Shown here one piece after another: positions 18,971 to 27,194 of a DNA stretch of 64,000 nt (position 1 is its first letter; every line of letters begins with the position of its first letter). Origin of the DNA: an uncultured Bacteroidia bacterium (GTDB taxonomy: Bacteria; Bacteroidota; Bacteroidia; Bacteroidales; UBA932); NCBI GenBank assembly GCA_902773925.1, contig CACYGI010000006.1, positions 37,434 to 101,433 of the forward strand, written 5' to 3'. The translations under genes and the position numbers were made by a program. The notes beneath the pieces are model-generated. The model worked only from the letters and a program-made list of their open reading frames with translations. It did no database searches and was not told the DNA's origin.

Positions 18971-20511
18971 TGGATAGGCAGGGATCATCGGAGCTTAAAC
19001 GCCTGCATCCCGTGATGCTGGCCGGGACCGGCAGCGATGTCGGCAAGAGCGTCCTTGCTACGGCCCTGTGCCGCATTTTCCTGCAGGACGGCTATCATCC
19101 CGCGCCATTCAAGGCGCAAAATATGGCCCTCAACTCCTACGCGACACCTGAGGGTCTTGAGATAGGCCGCGCGCAGGCGGTGCAGGCCGAGGCAGCCGGA
19201 GTCCCCTGCCATACCGATATGAATCCGCTGCTGCTCAAGCCCCAGAGCGACCATACCTCACAGGTCGTACTGAACGGCCGCCCCATCGGCAACCGCGACG
19301 CATACGACTATTTCCGCAAGGAAGGCCGGCAGGAGCTCCGGACCGCGGTCAATGCCGCCTTCGACCGACTGGCCGCCCGCTACAACCCCATTGTGATGGA
19401 GGGCGCCGGCAGCCTGGCCGAGATCAACCTCAAGGATTCGGACCTTGTCAACGTGCCGATGGCGATGCACGCCGGGGCTGACATAATCCTCGTGGGAGAC
19501 ATCGACCGCGGAGGTGTTTTCGCAAGCGTCTATGGCTCGCTGATGCTCCTGGACCCCAGGGAGCGCTCATACGTCAAGGGCATCATCATCAATAAGTTCC
19601 GCGGCGATCTGAGGCTTTTCGAGGAGGGCCGCAGGATGCTTGAGGAGCTTTGCGGCATACCGGTACTCGGCGTAGTGCCGTATCTGAAGGACGTACATAT
19701 CGAGGAGGAGGATTCGGTGGCCCTTTCGGCCAAATCCGCCGCCGCCCGCGAGGGACTGATCAACGTAGCCGTCGTGCTGCTTCATCATATCAGCAATTTC
19801 ACCGATTTCAACGCGCTTGAGCGCGATCCGAGAGTACACCTGTTCTACAGCGGACAGAGCGAAGAGATCGCCAAGGCGGATATCGTGATACTCCCGGGCA
19901 GCAAGAGCACTCTGGATGATCTGCACGAGCTTCGCCGCAGCGGTCTGGCACAGGCCATTCTGGAGGCCCGCCGCGCAGGCGCGACCATCCTCGGGATCTG
20001 CGGAGGCTACCAGATGCTGGGACGCCTCATCCGCGACCCGCATCACGTCGAAGGCCCCCTGGATTCGCTTCCGGGGCTCGGACTGCTCCCGCTTGTGACC
20101 GAGATCAGCCGGGAGAAGGTCACCCGCCAGGTGCATTTCCGCCTCGCCTCGGACGCTTCTCAGGAAGGCTCAGCATTCCCTCTGGAGGGCTACGAGATCC
20201 ATATGGGAGTCACTACGCCTGACGAGGCTGCTGCCACCGTGCCCGCGCATCTCTGCGATCTGGAGGACGGCACGTCGGACGGCTATATGGCCGATGGCAA
20301 ATGTATGGGCACCTATCTGCACGGCATCCTGGACAATCAGGCTTTCATCGACCTGCTGCTGGAGCCCCATCTGGGGAAGGCCGGTAAGGCCGGCGCAGGT
20401 ACTTTCGATTACCACGCATACAAGGAGAGCCAGTACGACCTTCTGGCCGATCGCGTCCGCTCTCATATCGATATGGACCTGCTCTACAGCATTCTTAAGG
20501 AGGAGCGATGA
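18970..20511 (+). CDS. cobQ: Cobyric acid synthase
   Basis: 513 residues. Amidates adenosylcobyrinic a,c-diamide at positions b, d, e and g. The N-terminal dethiobiotin-synthetase-like ATPase has AGTGSDVGKS at 18-27; the FKAQNMALNS and VMEGAGSLAEINL motifs follow. The C-terminal class I glutaminase-like domain has ILGICGGYQMLG with Cys344 and EIHMG/YLHGI with the His. The start at 18970 overlaps cobO; a longer opening from 18784 lies inside cobO and is rejected. Its stop overlaps the next gene by four bases. Confidence 0.96.
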   Translation: MDRQGSSELKRLHPVMLAGTGSDVGKSVLATALCRIFLQDGYHPAPFKAQNMALNSYATPEGLEIGRAQAVQAEAAGVPCHTDMNPLLLKPQSDHTSQVVLNGRPIGNRDAYDYFRKEGRQELRTAVNAAFDRLAARYNPIVMEGAGSLAEINLKDSDLVNVPMAMHAGADIILVGDIDRGGVFASVYGSLMLLDPRERSYVKGIIINKFRGDLRLFEEGRRMLEELCGIPVLGVVPYLKDVHIEEEDSVALSAKSAAAREGLINVAVVLLHHISNFTDFNALERDPRVHLFYSGQSEEIAKADIVILPGSKSTLDDLHELRRSGLAQAILEARRAGATILGICGGYQMLGRLIRDPHHVEGPLDSLPGLGLLPLVTEISREKVTRQVHFRLASDASQEGSAFPLEGYEIHMGVTTPDEAAATVPAHLCDLEDGTSDGYMADGKCMGTYLHGILDNQAFIDLLLEPHLGKAGKAGAGTFDYHAYKESQYDLLADRVRSHIDMDLLYSILKEER

Positions 20512-21578
20512 TCTACGGACACGGTGATGACCGCTGGCGCTACGGCCATATAAGTGCGGACTTCAGTTCAAATGTTTACTACGGCGCGGATAATTCCGCG
20601 CTTTTGGATTACCTGCGCGGCCACTTCGACGATCTGTTGCACTATCCCGAACCGGCGCCACACACGCTCGAAGCGCGACTCGAGGAGGCTTACGGCCTCG
20701 CTCCGGGGACAGTCTGCGTAAGCGGCGGGGCGACCGAGGCCATCTATCTTATTGCACAGGCATTTGCCGGCAGCCGAAGCGCGATCTTCCAGCCTGCTTT
20801 CAGCGAATATTCTGACGCCTGCCACCAGCACGGCCATTTCGTGAAACACATTTTCGCGCAGGCGGATCTTTTCAGCGGAGATGGTATTATCAGCGAGGCG
20901 CAAATCCCCGATGGCACGCAGATGTGCTGGATCTGCAATCCCTGCAATCCTACGGGGCATATCTACGCCAACGAGCTTGTCGAGCGGCTGATAGCCTCGC
21001 ATCCCGGGTGCATCTTCGTGATGGATCAGTCCTACGCCGCTTTCACCCGATACCCCCTGCCTTCACCGGCAGAGCTGGCCGCTCACCCCAACCTGCTCGT
21101 GCTGCATTCGCTGACCAAGAGTCACGCAGTGCCGGGCCTGCGGCTCGGATGGATTACCGGCAGCGCCCGTCTGCTTGAGCGCGTCCGCAGCTGCCGGATG
21201 CCCTGGTCGGTCAATGCCCTGGCCGTCGCGGCCGGGATGTTCTTCGCAGAGGAGATCGGCTCATCTTCGCAAACCCGCGGGAGACTGTCCGGCCTCGACG
21301 GACTGCTCGAGGAGTGCCGCAGATTGCGCGAGAGCATCGCCAGTCTCGAAGGCTTGCGGGTAGCTCCGACGCATACCCATTTCTTCCTCTGCCGAACAGA
21401 AAATAGCACGGCGGCTGAGCTTAAGGATTATCTCGCCCGCGAGCAGGGAGTCCTCATCCGCGACGCCTCGAATTTCCCCGGCCTGGACGAGGGATGCTTC
21501 CGGATCGCTACACAAAAGCCGGAGTTTAATAAGATACTACTCAGCGGATTAAATTCGTTTATCTCAACTAATAAATGA
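20508..21578 (+). CDS. PLP aminotransferase-fold enzyme, probable L-threonine-phosphate decarboxylase
   Basis: 356 residues of the class I/II aminotransferase fold, closest to CobD/HisC-like decarboxylases that make (R)-1-amino-2-propanol phosphate for the cobinamide side arm. The N-terminus MIYGHGDD...DFSSNVYYG matches the family entry (HGG...DFSxNxNP), CNPCNPTGHIY is the PLP site, Lys204 in HSLTKSHAVPGLRLGW is the Schiff-base lysine, and Arg-containing FRIATQ is near the end. Position between cobQ and cobD, with four-base overlaps on both sides, supports the assignment. A histidinol-phosphate aminotransferase is the alternative. Confidence 0.85.
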   Translation: MIYGHGDDRWRYGHISADFSSNVYYGADNSALLDYLRGHFDDLLHYPEPAPHTLEARLEEAYGLAPGTVCVSGGATEAIYLIAQAFAGSRSAIFQPAFSEYSDACHQHGHFVKHIFAQADLFSGDGIISEAQIPDGTQMCWICNPCNPTGHIYANELVERLIASHPGCIFVMDQSYAAFTRYPLPSPAELAAHPNLLVLHSLTKSHAVPGLRLGWITGSARLLERVRSCRMPWSVNALAVAAGMFFAEEIGSSSQTRGRLSGLDGLLEECRRLRESIASLEGLRVAPTHTHFFLCRTENSTAAELKDYLAREQGVLIRDASNFPGLDEGCFRIATQKPEFNKILLSGLNSFISTNK

Positions 21579-22597
21579 ATAGGATACTCAGACTCCTCGC
21601 AGGCTGGACGGCGGACATTATCGGCGGCGATCCGGCGTGGCTTCCCCACCCGGTCGTAGGGTTCGGACGTCTGATCGCCTTCGGCGAAAAGCGCCTCAAC
21701 CGCGGCGGTCACCGCATCGCAAAAGGCGCACTGCTCTCCATCGCCCTCATCCTCCTGACCTGGGTTGCGACGCAGGCTCTGCTGCAGGCGGTCCACCTTG
21801 CCTCGGTGAGTCTGGGAGCCACAGCACTTCTGCCCGAGATCGGCCACGGTGGAGGATGGATGCCGCACTGGATGCGCATCGCCACCTGCAGTTGGGATCT
21901 TACCTGGCCGGAAATGATCGTCGAGGCCGTATTGATATTTTTCTGCCTTGCAGGCACCACGCTCATCCGCGAGGTCCGCGAGACTTTCCGGGCAACGGAC
22001 CGCAGCCTCGAAGAGGGCCGGGCGCAGGTCGCGCGCATCGTAGGTCGTGACACATCGCAACTCACGGCGCAGGAAGTACGCACCGCAGCGCTTGAGACGC
22101 TTGCCGAGAACCTCAACGACGGAGTCATCGCGCCGCTTTTCTGGCTGGCCCTGCTGGGCATTCCCGGGATGGTCACGTACAAGATGATCAACACCCTCGA
22201 TTCGATGATAGGCTACCGCACGGAGCGATATCTGCTCTTCGGACGGGTGGCAGCAAAGATTGACGATGCTGCAGGATGTATCCCGGCAAGACTCACCGCC
22301 CTGCTGATGCTTCTCGTCGCCGGCCGATTGCATCTCATCCCCACGGTCCACCGCAACGGCTGCAGGCACCTGAGTCCCAATTCGGGGCACCCCGAGGCAG
22401 CCCTTGCCGCCATCCTCGACTGCCAGTTCGGCGGGACGCACGTCTATTTCGGAGAGAGGATCGAAAAGCCTACGATCGGCGACAATCCCCGGGAGCTGAC
22501 CACGGCCGATATGCAGAAGGCCGTACGGATCAACCGCCTCGCCGAAACGGCAATGGTGCTGCTGACCGCAGCGACGCAGCTTGTCATCAGCCTCTAA
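21575..22597 (+). CDS. cobD: Adenosylcobinamide-phosphate synthase (CobD/CbiB)
   Basis: 340-residue integral membrane enzyme that attaches the aminopropanol arm to adenosylcobyric acid. Family motifs: DIIGGDPAWLPHPVVGFGRLI near the start, RDTSQLTAQEVRTAALETLAENLNDGVIAPLFW, TYKMINTLDSMIGYRTERY and NSGHPEAALA. Several hydrophobic membrane segments are evident. Last gene of the coupled cob operon. Confidence 0.95.
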   Translation: MNRILRLLAGWTADIIGGDPAWLPHPVVGFGRLIAFGEKRLNRGGHRIAKGALLSIALILLTWVATQALLQAVHLASVSLGATALLPEIGHGGGWMPHWMRIATCSWDLTWPEMIVEAVLIFFCLAGTTLIREVRETFRATDRSLEEGRAQVARIVGRDTSQLTAQEVRTAALETLAENLNDGVIAPLFWLALLGIPGMVTYKMINTLDSMIGYRTERYLLFGRVAAKIDDAAGCIPARLTALLMLLVAGRLHLIPTVHRNGCRHLSPNSGHPEAALAAILDCQFGGTHVYFGERIEKPTIGDNPRELTTADMQKAVRINRLAETAMVLLTAATQLVISL

Positions 22598-22627
22598 AAG
22601 CGCGATACAACATTCGCAATAATTAAG

Positions 22628-22635
22628 TACCTTTG
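22628..22635 (+). promoter_or_regulatory. -7 box of the thioredoxin-like lipoprotein gene
   Basis: TACCTTTG, 22 bases ahead of the ATG at 22658. No TTTG is evident at -33. Confidence 0.6.
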
Positions 22636-22657
22636 GCTCCGCCAAAACAGAATTGAT

Positions 22658-23731
22658 ATGAAGAAAATGATATTCGCGGCCCTTATGTGCGCCGCCATCC
22701 TGACCTCCTGTACCGGGGGCAGCTATACGATCAACGGTACGCTTCACGTACCCGACGGTGTCGAGCTGTATCTGGTGGATCTCGTAGCCGACGATACGCT
22801 CTCCGTGACAAAGGTCGCGGATTCGCAATTCACATTTGCAGGCGAACTGGAAAAGGCCACCTACGTCTATCTGGGCCAGGGCCGCAACCGCGTCCGCTTC
22901 ATCCTCGAGCCCGGTACGGTAAGCGTCGATCTGGATCAGCGTATGCCGAGCGGTACTCCACTGCTGGATGAGAGCAACGAATATCAGGCACGCATCAAGG
23001 AGATTTCAAGCCAGCGAATGGCCGAGATTCGCGAAAAGGGCCTTATCAAGGGCGGCGGCATAGTTCCCGGCGCAGAGCCGCAGATTGACAGCATCTTTGC
23101 TTTTTATCGCGATATCCAGCTCGCCTTTGCCGATTCGGTGCTTTTGGCTCATAAGCGCGACCTGCTGGGCGCCCTGGCACTTTCGGATCTCTACGGCTGC
23201 GATACTGCGCTCTTTGCGCGGCGCTACTCCATCGTCTCGAAGGATGTCCGCGAATTTCCTCCCATCGCTCAGGCATATGAGCGCCAGCAGCAATTCTACA
23301 AAACGCAGGAAGGCGAAATGTTTACGGACTTCACCGTCGAGGGAGGCAACGCCGACGGCAGCGACGCCCATCTGGCTGATTATGTCGGCCGCGGCAAATA
23401 TACCCTCGTCAACTTCTGGTCCTCGTGGAGCCGCCCCTGCCGCCTGGTATATCCCTACCTGCGGGCATCGCTCAGGATATTCGACAACAGCAGATTCGAA
23501 GTCATAGGCGTGGCTGTCGGCGACCGCCGCGAGAATTCGCTCAATGCCATCGAGGAATACGAGCTCAGCTGGCCGCAGATTCTGGACGCCAAGGATATCC
23601 CTCTGAATACCTACAGCTTCACCACCATCCCCTACACCATCCTTTTCGGCCCCGACGGCACGATCCTCCGCCGCGGACTGCGTAATGAAGACATCCTGGA
23701 CGCCGTAGAAGAGGCTCTTTTGGTAGAATAG
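22658..23731 (+). CDS. Thioredoxin-fold lipoprotein (DUF4369-AhpC/TSA type) lacking one active-site Cys
   Basis: 357 residues. Lipoprotein signal MKKMIFAALMCAAILTSC, then an N-terminal DUF4369-like beta domain (YTINGTLHVPDGVELYLVDL), a helical middle and a C-terminal TlpA/ResA-like thioredoxin domain from about 225. The usual WASWCGPC active site reads WSSWSRPC: Ser258 replaces the first Cys while Cys261 remains. TIPYTILFGPDG keeps the cis-Pro loop. Such a change should abolish dithiol oxidoreductase turnover, though a single Cys can still form mixed disulfides. The gene lies between the cob operon and a 49-residue peptide gene. Confidence 0.82.
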   Translation: MKKMIFAALMCAAILTSCTGGSYTINGTLHVPDGVELYLVDLVADDTLSVTKVADSQFTFAGELEKATYVYLGQGRNRVRFILEPGTVSVDLDQRMPSGTPLLDESNEYQARIKEISSQRMAEIREKGLIKGGGIVPGAEPQIDSIFAFYRDIQLAFADSVLLAHKRDLLGALALSDLYGCDTALFARRYSIVSKDVREFPPIAQAYERQQQFYKTQEGEMFTDFTVEGGNADGSDAHLADYVGRGKYTLVNFWSSWSRPCRLVYPYLRASLRIFDNSRFEVIGVAVGDRRENSLNAIEEYELSWPQILDAKDIPLNTYSFTTIPYTILFGPDGTILRRGLRNEDILDAVEEALLVE

Positions 23732-23758
23732 GTTTTTATTGCTAACTTGGAAGCCGTT

Positions 23759-23908
23759 ATGACTCCGTATATTCAGCCAATAACCGAGATTATCTCCATC
23801 GAGACGCCCACGGCATTTGCCGCCTCGGGCAATACCGAGAATCTGGGCTCCAAGGACGGCATCTGGGACGCTGCCTCTCCCGGCGGCGACTCACCGTTCA
23901 ATTTCTAA
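23759..23908 (+). CDS. 49-residue peptide with Ala-Ser-Gly-rich tail
   Basis: A short reading frame: MTPYIQPITEIISIETPTAF, AASGNTENLGSKDGIWD, then AASPGGDSPFNF and TAA. The layout (a short xxPxIxxI/VxI head, a [A/C]ASG motif, then a Gly/Asp/Asn-rich tail with GIWD) resembles the many short unannotated Bacteroidales peptides that I recall near secretion or surface genes. There is no signal peptide. A TAACTTGG sequence 16 bases upstream is an imperfect -7 box. The function is unknown. Confidence 0.6.
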   Translation: MTPYIQPITEIISIETPTAFAASGNTENLGSKDGIWDAASPGGDSPFNF

Positions 23909-23919
23909 AAGATAAATAA

Positions 23920-24720
23920 TTACTCCAGATACCTCTCCCGAAGGACTTCCATATCCTCGTCGGTGAGGCTCAGGCAGGTATTCAGATAGTTGTGGAGCGA
24001 GCCCCACTCACGGTCTATATAGTCCAGCACGCGGCAGAAATTGCCCGTGTGGGCTCCGAGAAAAGCGCGGACGACATTCAATTCGTTCTCGCCGCCGCCC
24101 TGCTCCAGGATGCGGTGCGAATAATCCTCTATAAGTTCGCGGTACACGATGTTGGAATGGTCAAAATCCGACACTATCGTCTCGCGTTCGGCTCCGAGTG
24201 CGGCCAGTACGAATGCCGCCCCTATGCCGGTGCGGTCCTTGCCCTGCGAGCAGTGCCAGAGCACGGCCCCCTCCTCCGTCTGGAGGATGAGGTTGAGGAA
24301 TACCGAATACTGAAGCTGCGAATATTCACTCTGCACGAGCGAAGGATAAAGTTGTGATGCCGTCCTCTGGACCACGCCGTGAAATGACATATGCACTATG
24401 TATTTGGGGACATCGGCAAAGAATTCCTCCGGGACTGCATCACCGCTGCGCCGCTCCGCCTCGACGTCCAGTGTCGGCAGGCTGATATGCTCGGCGCCGG
24501 GCACTTCGCGGTCCGGCTGACGCTGGATCTCCTCGAGTGTCCGGAAATCAAAGATCCGTTTCAGGTTGTACTTCTCCTGAAGCATCCTGACATCGGCGTC
24601 CGTCGCTTCATTGAGCGAAGCGGTACGCAACAGCAAGCCGTGGCGAATCAGACGACCTCCGGCGGCCGGCAGGCCTCCAAGGTCACGGGCGTTGATGATT
24701 TTGTCGAATTGCGGAGCCAA
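23920..24720 (-). CDS. Tyrosine-protein phosphatase (Y_phosphatase3)
   Basis: 266-residue phosphatase of the SIW14/PtpB-like group. The N-terminal NARDLGGLPA motif is characteristic, and the P-loop HCSQGKDRTG carries catalytic Cys157 and Arg163. The DFRTLEEI segment supplies the general-acid region. There is no signal peptide, so it is cytoplasmic. It follows the S9 peptidase gene by 17 bases and may be cotranscribed with it. Substrates could be phosphotyrosine proteins or phosphoinositide-like compounds. Confidence 0.88.
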   Translation of the reverse strand: MAPQFDKIINARDLGGLPAAGGRLIRHGLLLRTASLNEATDADVRMLQEKYNLKRIFDFRTLEEIQRQPDREVPGAEHISLPTLDVEAERRSGDAVPEEFFADVPKYIVHMSFHGVVQRTASQLYPSLVQSEYSQLQYSVFLNLILQTEEGAVLWHCSQGKDRTGIGAAFVLAALGAERETIVSDFDHSNIVYRELIEDYSHRILEQGGGENELNVVRAFLGAHTGNFCRVLDYIDREWGSLHNYLNTCLSLTDEDMEVLRERYLE

Positions 24721-24737
24721 GTGCGGGCGGTTGAATG

Positions 24738-25784
24738 TTAGTAGAACTTATATCCCGCCTTGCGCAGCTCGTCGGTATTGCTGAAGGGATGTGCGGGCTT
24801 GAGGTAGCGGGCGAGGAACTTATACGTTTCGAAACGGATATCGCTCGCCTCCTTGATGTCGATGCGCTCGAAAGAGTGCGCACCCTCCATCTTCGGGTAG
24901 ATCTTGTACTCGAAATCCTTACCTGCGGCTTCCAGCGCGTCAATCATCCGCTTGACTTCGGTCCAGCTCACGTCATCGTCATTGATGCAGGTCGTTATCA
25001 TCAGCGGCCGGCAGAGCTTCGAAGCGTGGGTGACGGGCGAACGGCGCGCATACTCCTCGGGCGCCTCCTCCGGGGTCGCATTGACGTGGTAAGGCTGGGT
25101 GAAATTCCTGATATATGACTTCTCCTGATATGAGAGACGGTAAGCCACGTCGCTCACGGGAACGCCTGCATAGGCGCAGGTGTATTTGTCCGGATAATTG
25201 AGGATATTCATCAGCGAGATCATGCCTCCGTGGCTCCAGCCGACCAGGCCGATGCGGCTCTCGTCCACTACGCTGTAGCATTCCACCATATAATCGCGCA
25301 GCGCCAGTGCGTCTTCGTTCTCCAGGCCGCCGTAATCGATGGCCTCGTAGAAGCTCTTGCCATAGCCGGTCGAGCCGCGGTATTCGGGGCAGGCGACTAT
25401 ATAGCCCTGGGCTACCAGCTCGCGCAGGATATGCACGTAGCTCGTGGGCATCTGGCTGTGGATGCCGCCGTGCGAAAGGATGATCAGCGGGTATTTGCTC
25501 CCCTGCTCGACCTCGTTCGGGAAGAAGAGGTACGAATAGAACTTAAGCTTGTTGTTTAAAAGCGAATCCTTGAATGCGCAGCCGGTCGGGGTCTGAACGG
25601 CGCGTGCGGGTCCCGTTATGCGGACGAAGTCCACATAGCAGATGTCGGACATACGCGTGAAGAACAGCTGTTCCTCAAGCATCCGTTGGGTCGTGTTGGT
25701 GTTGTGCTTGTCGTTTTCCTGTGCTGAAAGCGGCAGCGCCAGGACGGCCGTAAGGGCGAGACTGAGGATTAGAAGCTTTTTCAT
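24738..25784 (-). CDS. Exported S9-family (prolyl oligopeptidase-like) alpha/beta hydrolase
   Basis: 348 residues from the ATG at 25784; signal peptide MKKLLILSLALTAVLALPLSAQ. A longer in-frame start at 25874 would cross the promoter and is rejected. Alpha/beta hydrolase core: SHGGIHS oxyanion region, PEYRGSTGYGKSFYEA as in dipeptidyl-peptidase/acylaminoacyl-peptidase families, the nucleophile elbow GWSHGG, INDDDVSW with the acid and EGAHSF with the catalytic His. There is no N-terminal propeller, so it is a single-domain form that could be an esterase or a peptidase. Confidence 0.85.
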   Translation of the reverse strand: MKKLLILSLALTAVLALPLSAQENDKHNTNTTQRMLEEQLFFTRMSDICYVDFVRITGPARAVQTPTGCAFKDSLLNNKLKFYSYLFFPNEVEQGSKYPLIILSHGGIHSQMPTSYVHILRELVAQGYIVACPEYRGSTGYGKSFYEAIDYGGLENEDALALRDYMVECYSVVDESRIGLVGWSHGGMISLMNILNYPDKYTCAYAGVPVSDVAYRLSYQEKSYIRNFTQPYHVNATPEEAPEEYARRSPVTHASKLCRPLMITTCINDDDVSWTEVKRMIDALEAAGKDFEYKIYPKMEGAHSFERIDIKEASDIRFETYKFLARYLKPAHPFSNTDELRKAGYKFY

Positions 25785-25810
25785 TTTATCAAATATTTGA
25801 TACCAGATGA

Positions 25811-25849
25811 CAAATATAGCAGAATCCGGCGAAATCTTGTTTATCTTTG
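25811..25849. promoter_or_regulatory. Divergent -7 boxes for S9 hydrolase (-) and cobS (+)
   Basis: Minus strand TATATTTG (complement of 25811-25818), 26 bases before the hydrolase start. Plus strand TATCTTTG at 25842-25849, eight bases before the cobS ATG. The short cobS leader leaves no room for a riboswitch. Confidence 0.65.
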
Positions 25850-25857
25850 TCTCTCTA

Positions 25858-26652
25858 ATGAAAATATTTTTCATAGCACTGATGCGCTACAGCCGCATCC
25901 CCGTTCCGCGCCTCAAAAGCGTCTCCGCGCAGGAGTCCGACCGCGCCCTGGCGCTGTTCCCGCTCGTCGGCTGGGTGATCGGCGCGATCTGTTTCCTGGC
26001 TTACGAGGCCGGTCTGGCGCTGGGCGGTACGCTCCTGGGCGTCGCTTTCGCCCTTGCGGCAGGGGCCCTTGCCACGGGGTGCTACCACGAGGACGGATGG
26101 GCGGATGTTCTGGACGGATTCGGCGGAGGACGCGACCGTGATTCCATCCTTGCCATAATGAAGGACAGCCGCAACGGCACTTTCGGCACGATGGGCCTGA
26201 TCCTGATGACGCTGCTCAAAGGCGCGTTGCTCCATTCGGTTCTTTCGGCCTCCCGCTGCGCCGACTGGCGTGTGGCACTGACCGTTTTCATCCTTGTACA
26301 TTCGCTCGCCAGGATGACATCCGGCTGCCTGATCTTCACCGCCGACTACGTGCGCGAGGGTGAAGCTGCCCGCGGCAAGCCTCTGGAGAAGCGTTGCGGC
26401 GCGCTGCAGGTTGCAGGCGTACTGTTTTTCGGACTTCTCCCGCTCTGCGCGGCCTGCCTGCTTTTCAGCCCCTGGTGCGCCGCGATCCCCGTGCCGCTGG
26501 CGCTGCTGCTTCTGGCCGCAAGGCATTATTTTTGTAGCCGCATAGGCGGCTATACCGGAGATTGCCTCGGTGCGCTGGAGCAGCTTGCCGAAGCACTTGT
26601 CCTGATCTGTATGCTGGCCGCCCTGGCGGCAAATAATATTCCCACGCTATGA
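25858..26652 (+). CDS. cobS: Cobalamin (5'-phosphate) synthase
   Basis: 264-residue membrane enzyme that joins alpha-ribazole(-phosphate) to AdoGDP-cobinamide. The start MKIFFIALMRYSRIPVPR follows the promoter; FPLVGWVIGAI, the metal-binding CYHEDGWADVLDGFGGGRDRDSILAIMKDSRNGTFG and LARMTSG motifs are all present, with several hydrophobic segments. It overlaps the next gene by four bases. cobU and cobT, the usual partners, are absent from this window. Confidence 0.95.
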   Translation: MKIFFIALMRYSRIPVPRLKSVSAQESDRALALFPLVGWVIGAICFLAYEAGLALGGTLLGVAFALAAGALATGCYHEDGWADVLDGFGGGRDRDSILAIMKDSRNGTFGTMGLILMTLLKGALLHSVLSASRCADWRVALTVFILVHSLARMTSGCLIFTADYVREGEAARGKPLEKRCGALQVAGVLFFGLLPLCAACLLFSPWCAAIPVPLALLLLAARHYFCSRIGGYTGDCLGALEQLAEALVLICMLAALAANNIPTL

Positions 26653-27194
26653 AAGTCAAGTTTTTATTCGTTTACATAGCCGCAGCAGTGGCCTTTGCCG
26701 CAGTTTCGCTGTGGGTGTTCCTGTCCCGAGGACGCAACGGCCGCGCCATCCGAGCCAAGTACCGTATGGGAGGCGTGATGCTCACGGCCTGGGCGATGCT
26801 TTCGGCCTGCTCGTGCAACGGCCCGGTCCAGGTGACCTGCTACGAGCCCGTGGTGACCTGCTATGATACTGTGGCTCCTTCGGATATGGTCAGCGTGACG
26901 GCTCTGGACGATTCGAGCAGGGTGAAGCCCTCGGATACGGTCAAAGTTACCATCCGCAATCATTCCTACACCCGTTACATCTGCCGCATCACGGCCACGG
27001 AGCGCCAGGATGAGCTGATCCAGAGCGTGAGCTTTGAAGTCTCGCAGGATGCTCCTCAGGCGGAGTTCGAGTTTACCCTTGTCGATACTGATTACCGGGG
27101 ACACGCCGGCGTGAGCGTCGCTGGTATCGTCACCGCTGAGGATGGCTCTCAGACAGAGGTCGTGGTGGGTACGACTTACCTCAACATCATCTGA
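26649..27194 (+). CDS. Membrane/lipoprotein partner of a radical SAM enzyme
   Basis: 181 residues with two hydrophobic N-terminal segments (about 5-25 and 41-54); the second ends LSACSCNGP, which resembles a lipobox. Four Cys cluster at 54-71 (CSC...TCYEPVVTCYDT). The rest looks like an Ig-like beta domain (DTVKVTIRNHSYTRYICRITATE, VSFEVSQDAPQAEFEFTLVDT). It is sandwiched between cobS (4-base overlap) and a radical SAM gene (1-base overlap). The pairing recalls the rSAM/lipoprotein system that I remember as defined in Bacteroidota, but the family match needs a profile search. It is a candidate substrate or anchor for the radical SAM protein. Confidence 0.6.
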   Translation: MKVKFLFVYIAAAVAFAAVSLWVFLSRGRNGRAIRAKYRMGGVMLTAWAMLSACSCNGPVQVTCYEPVVTCYDTVAPSDMVSVTALDDSSRVKPSDTVKVTIRNHSYTRYICRITATERQDELIQSVSFEVSQDAPQAEFEFTLVDTDYRGHAGVSVAGIVTAEDGSQTEVVVGTTYLNII

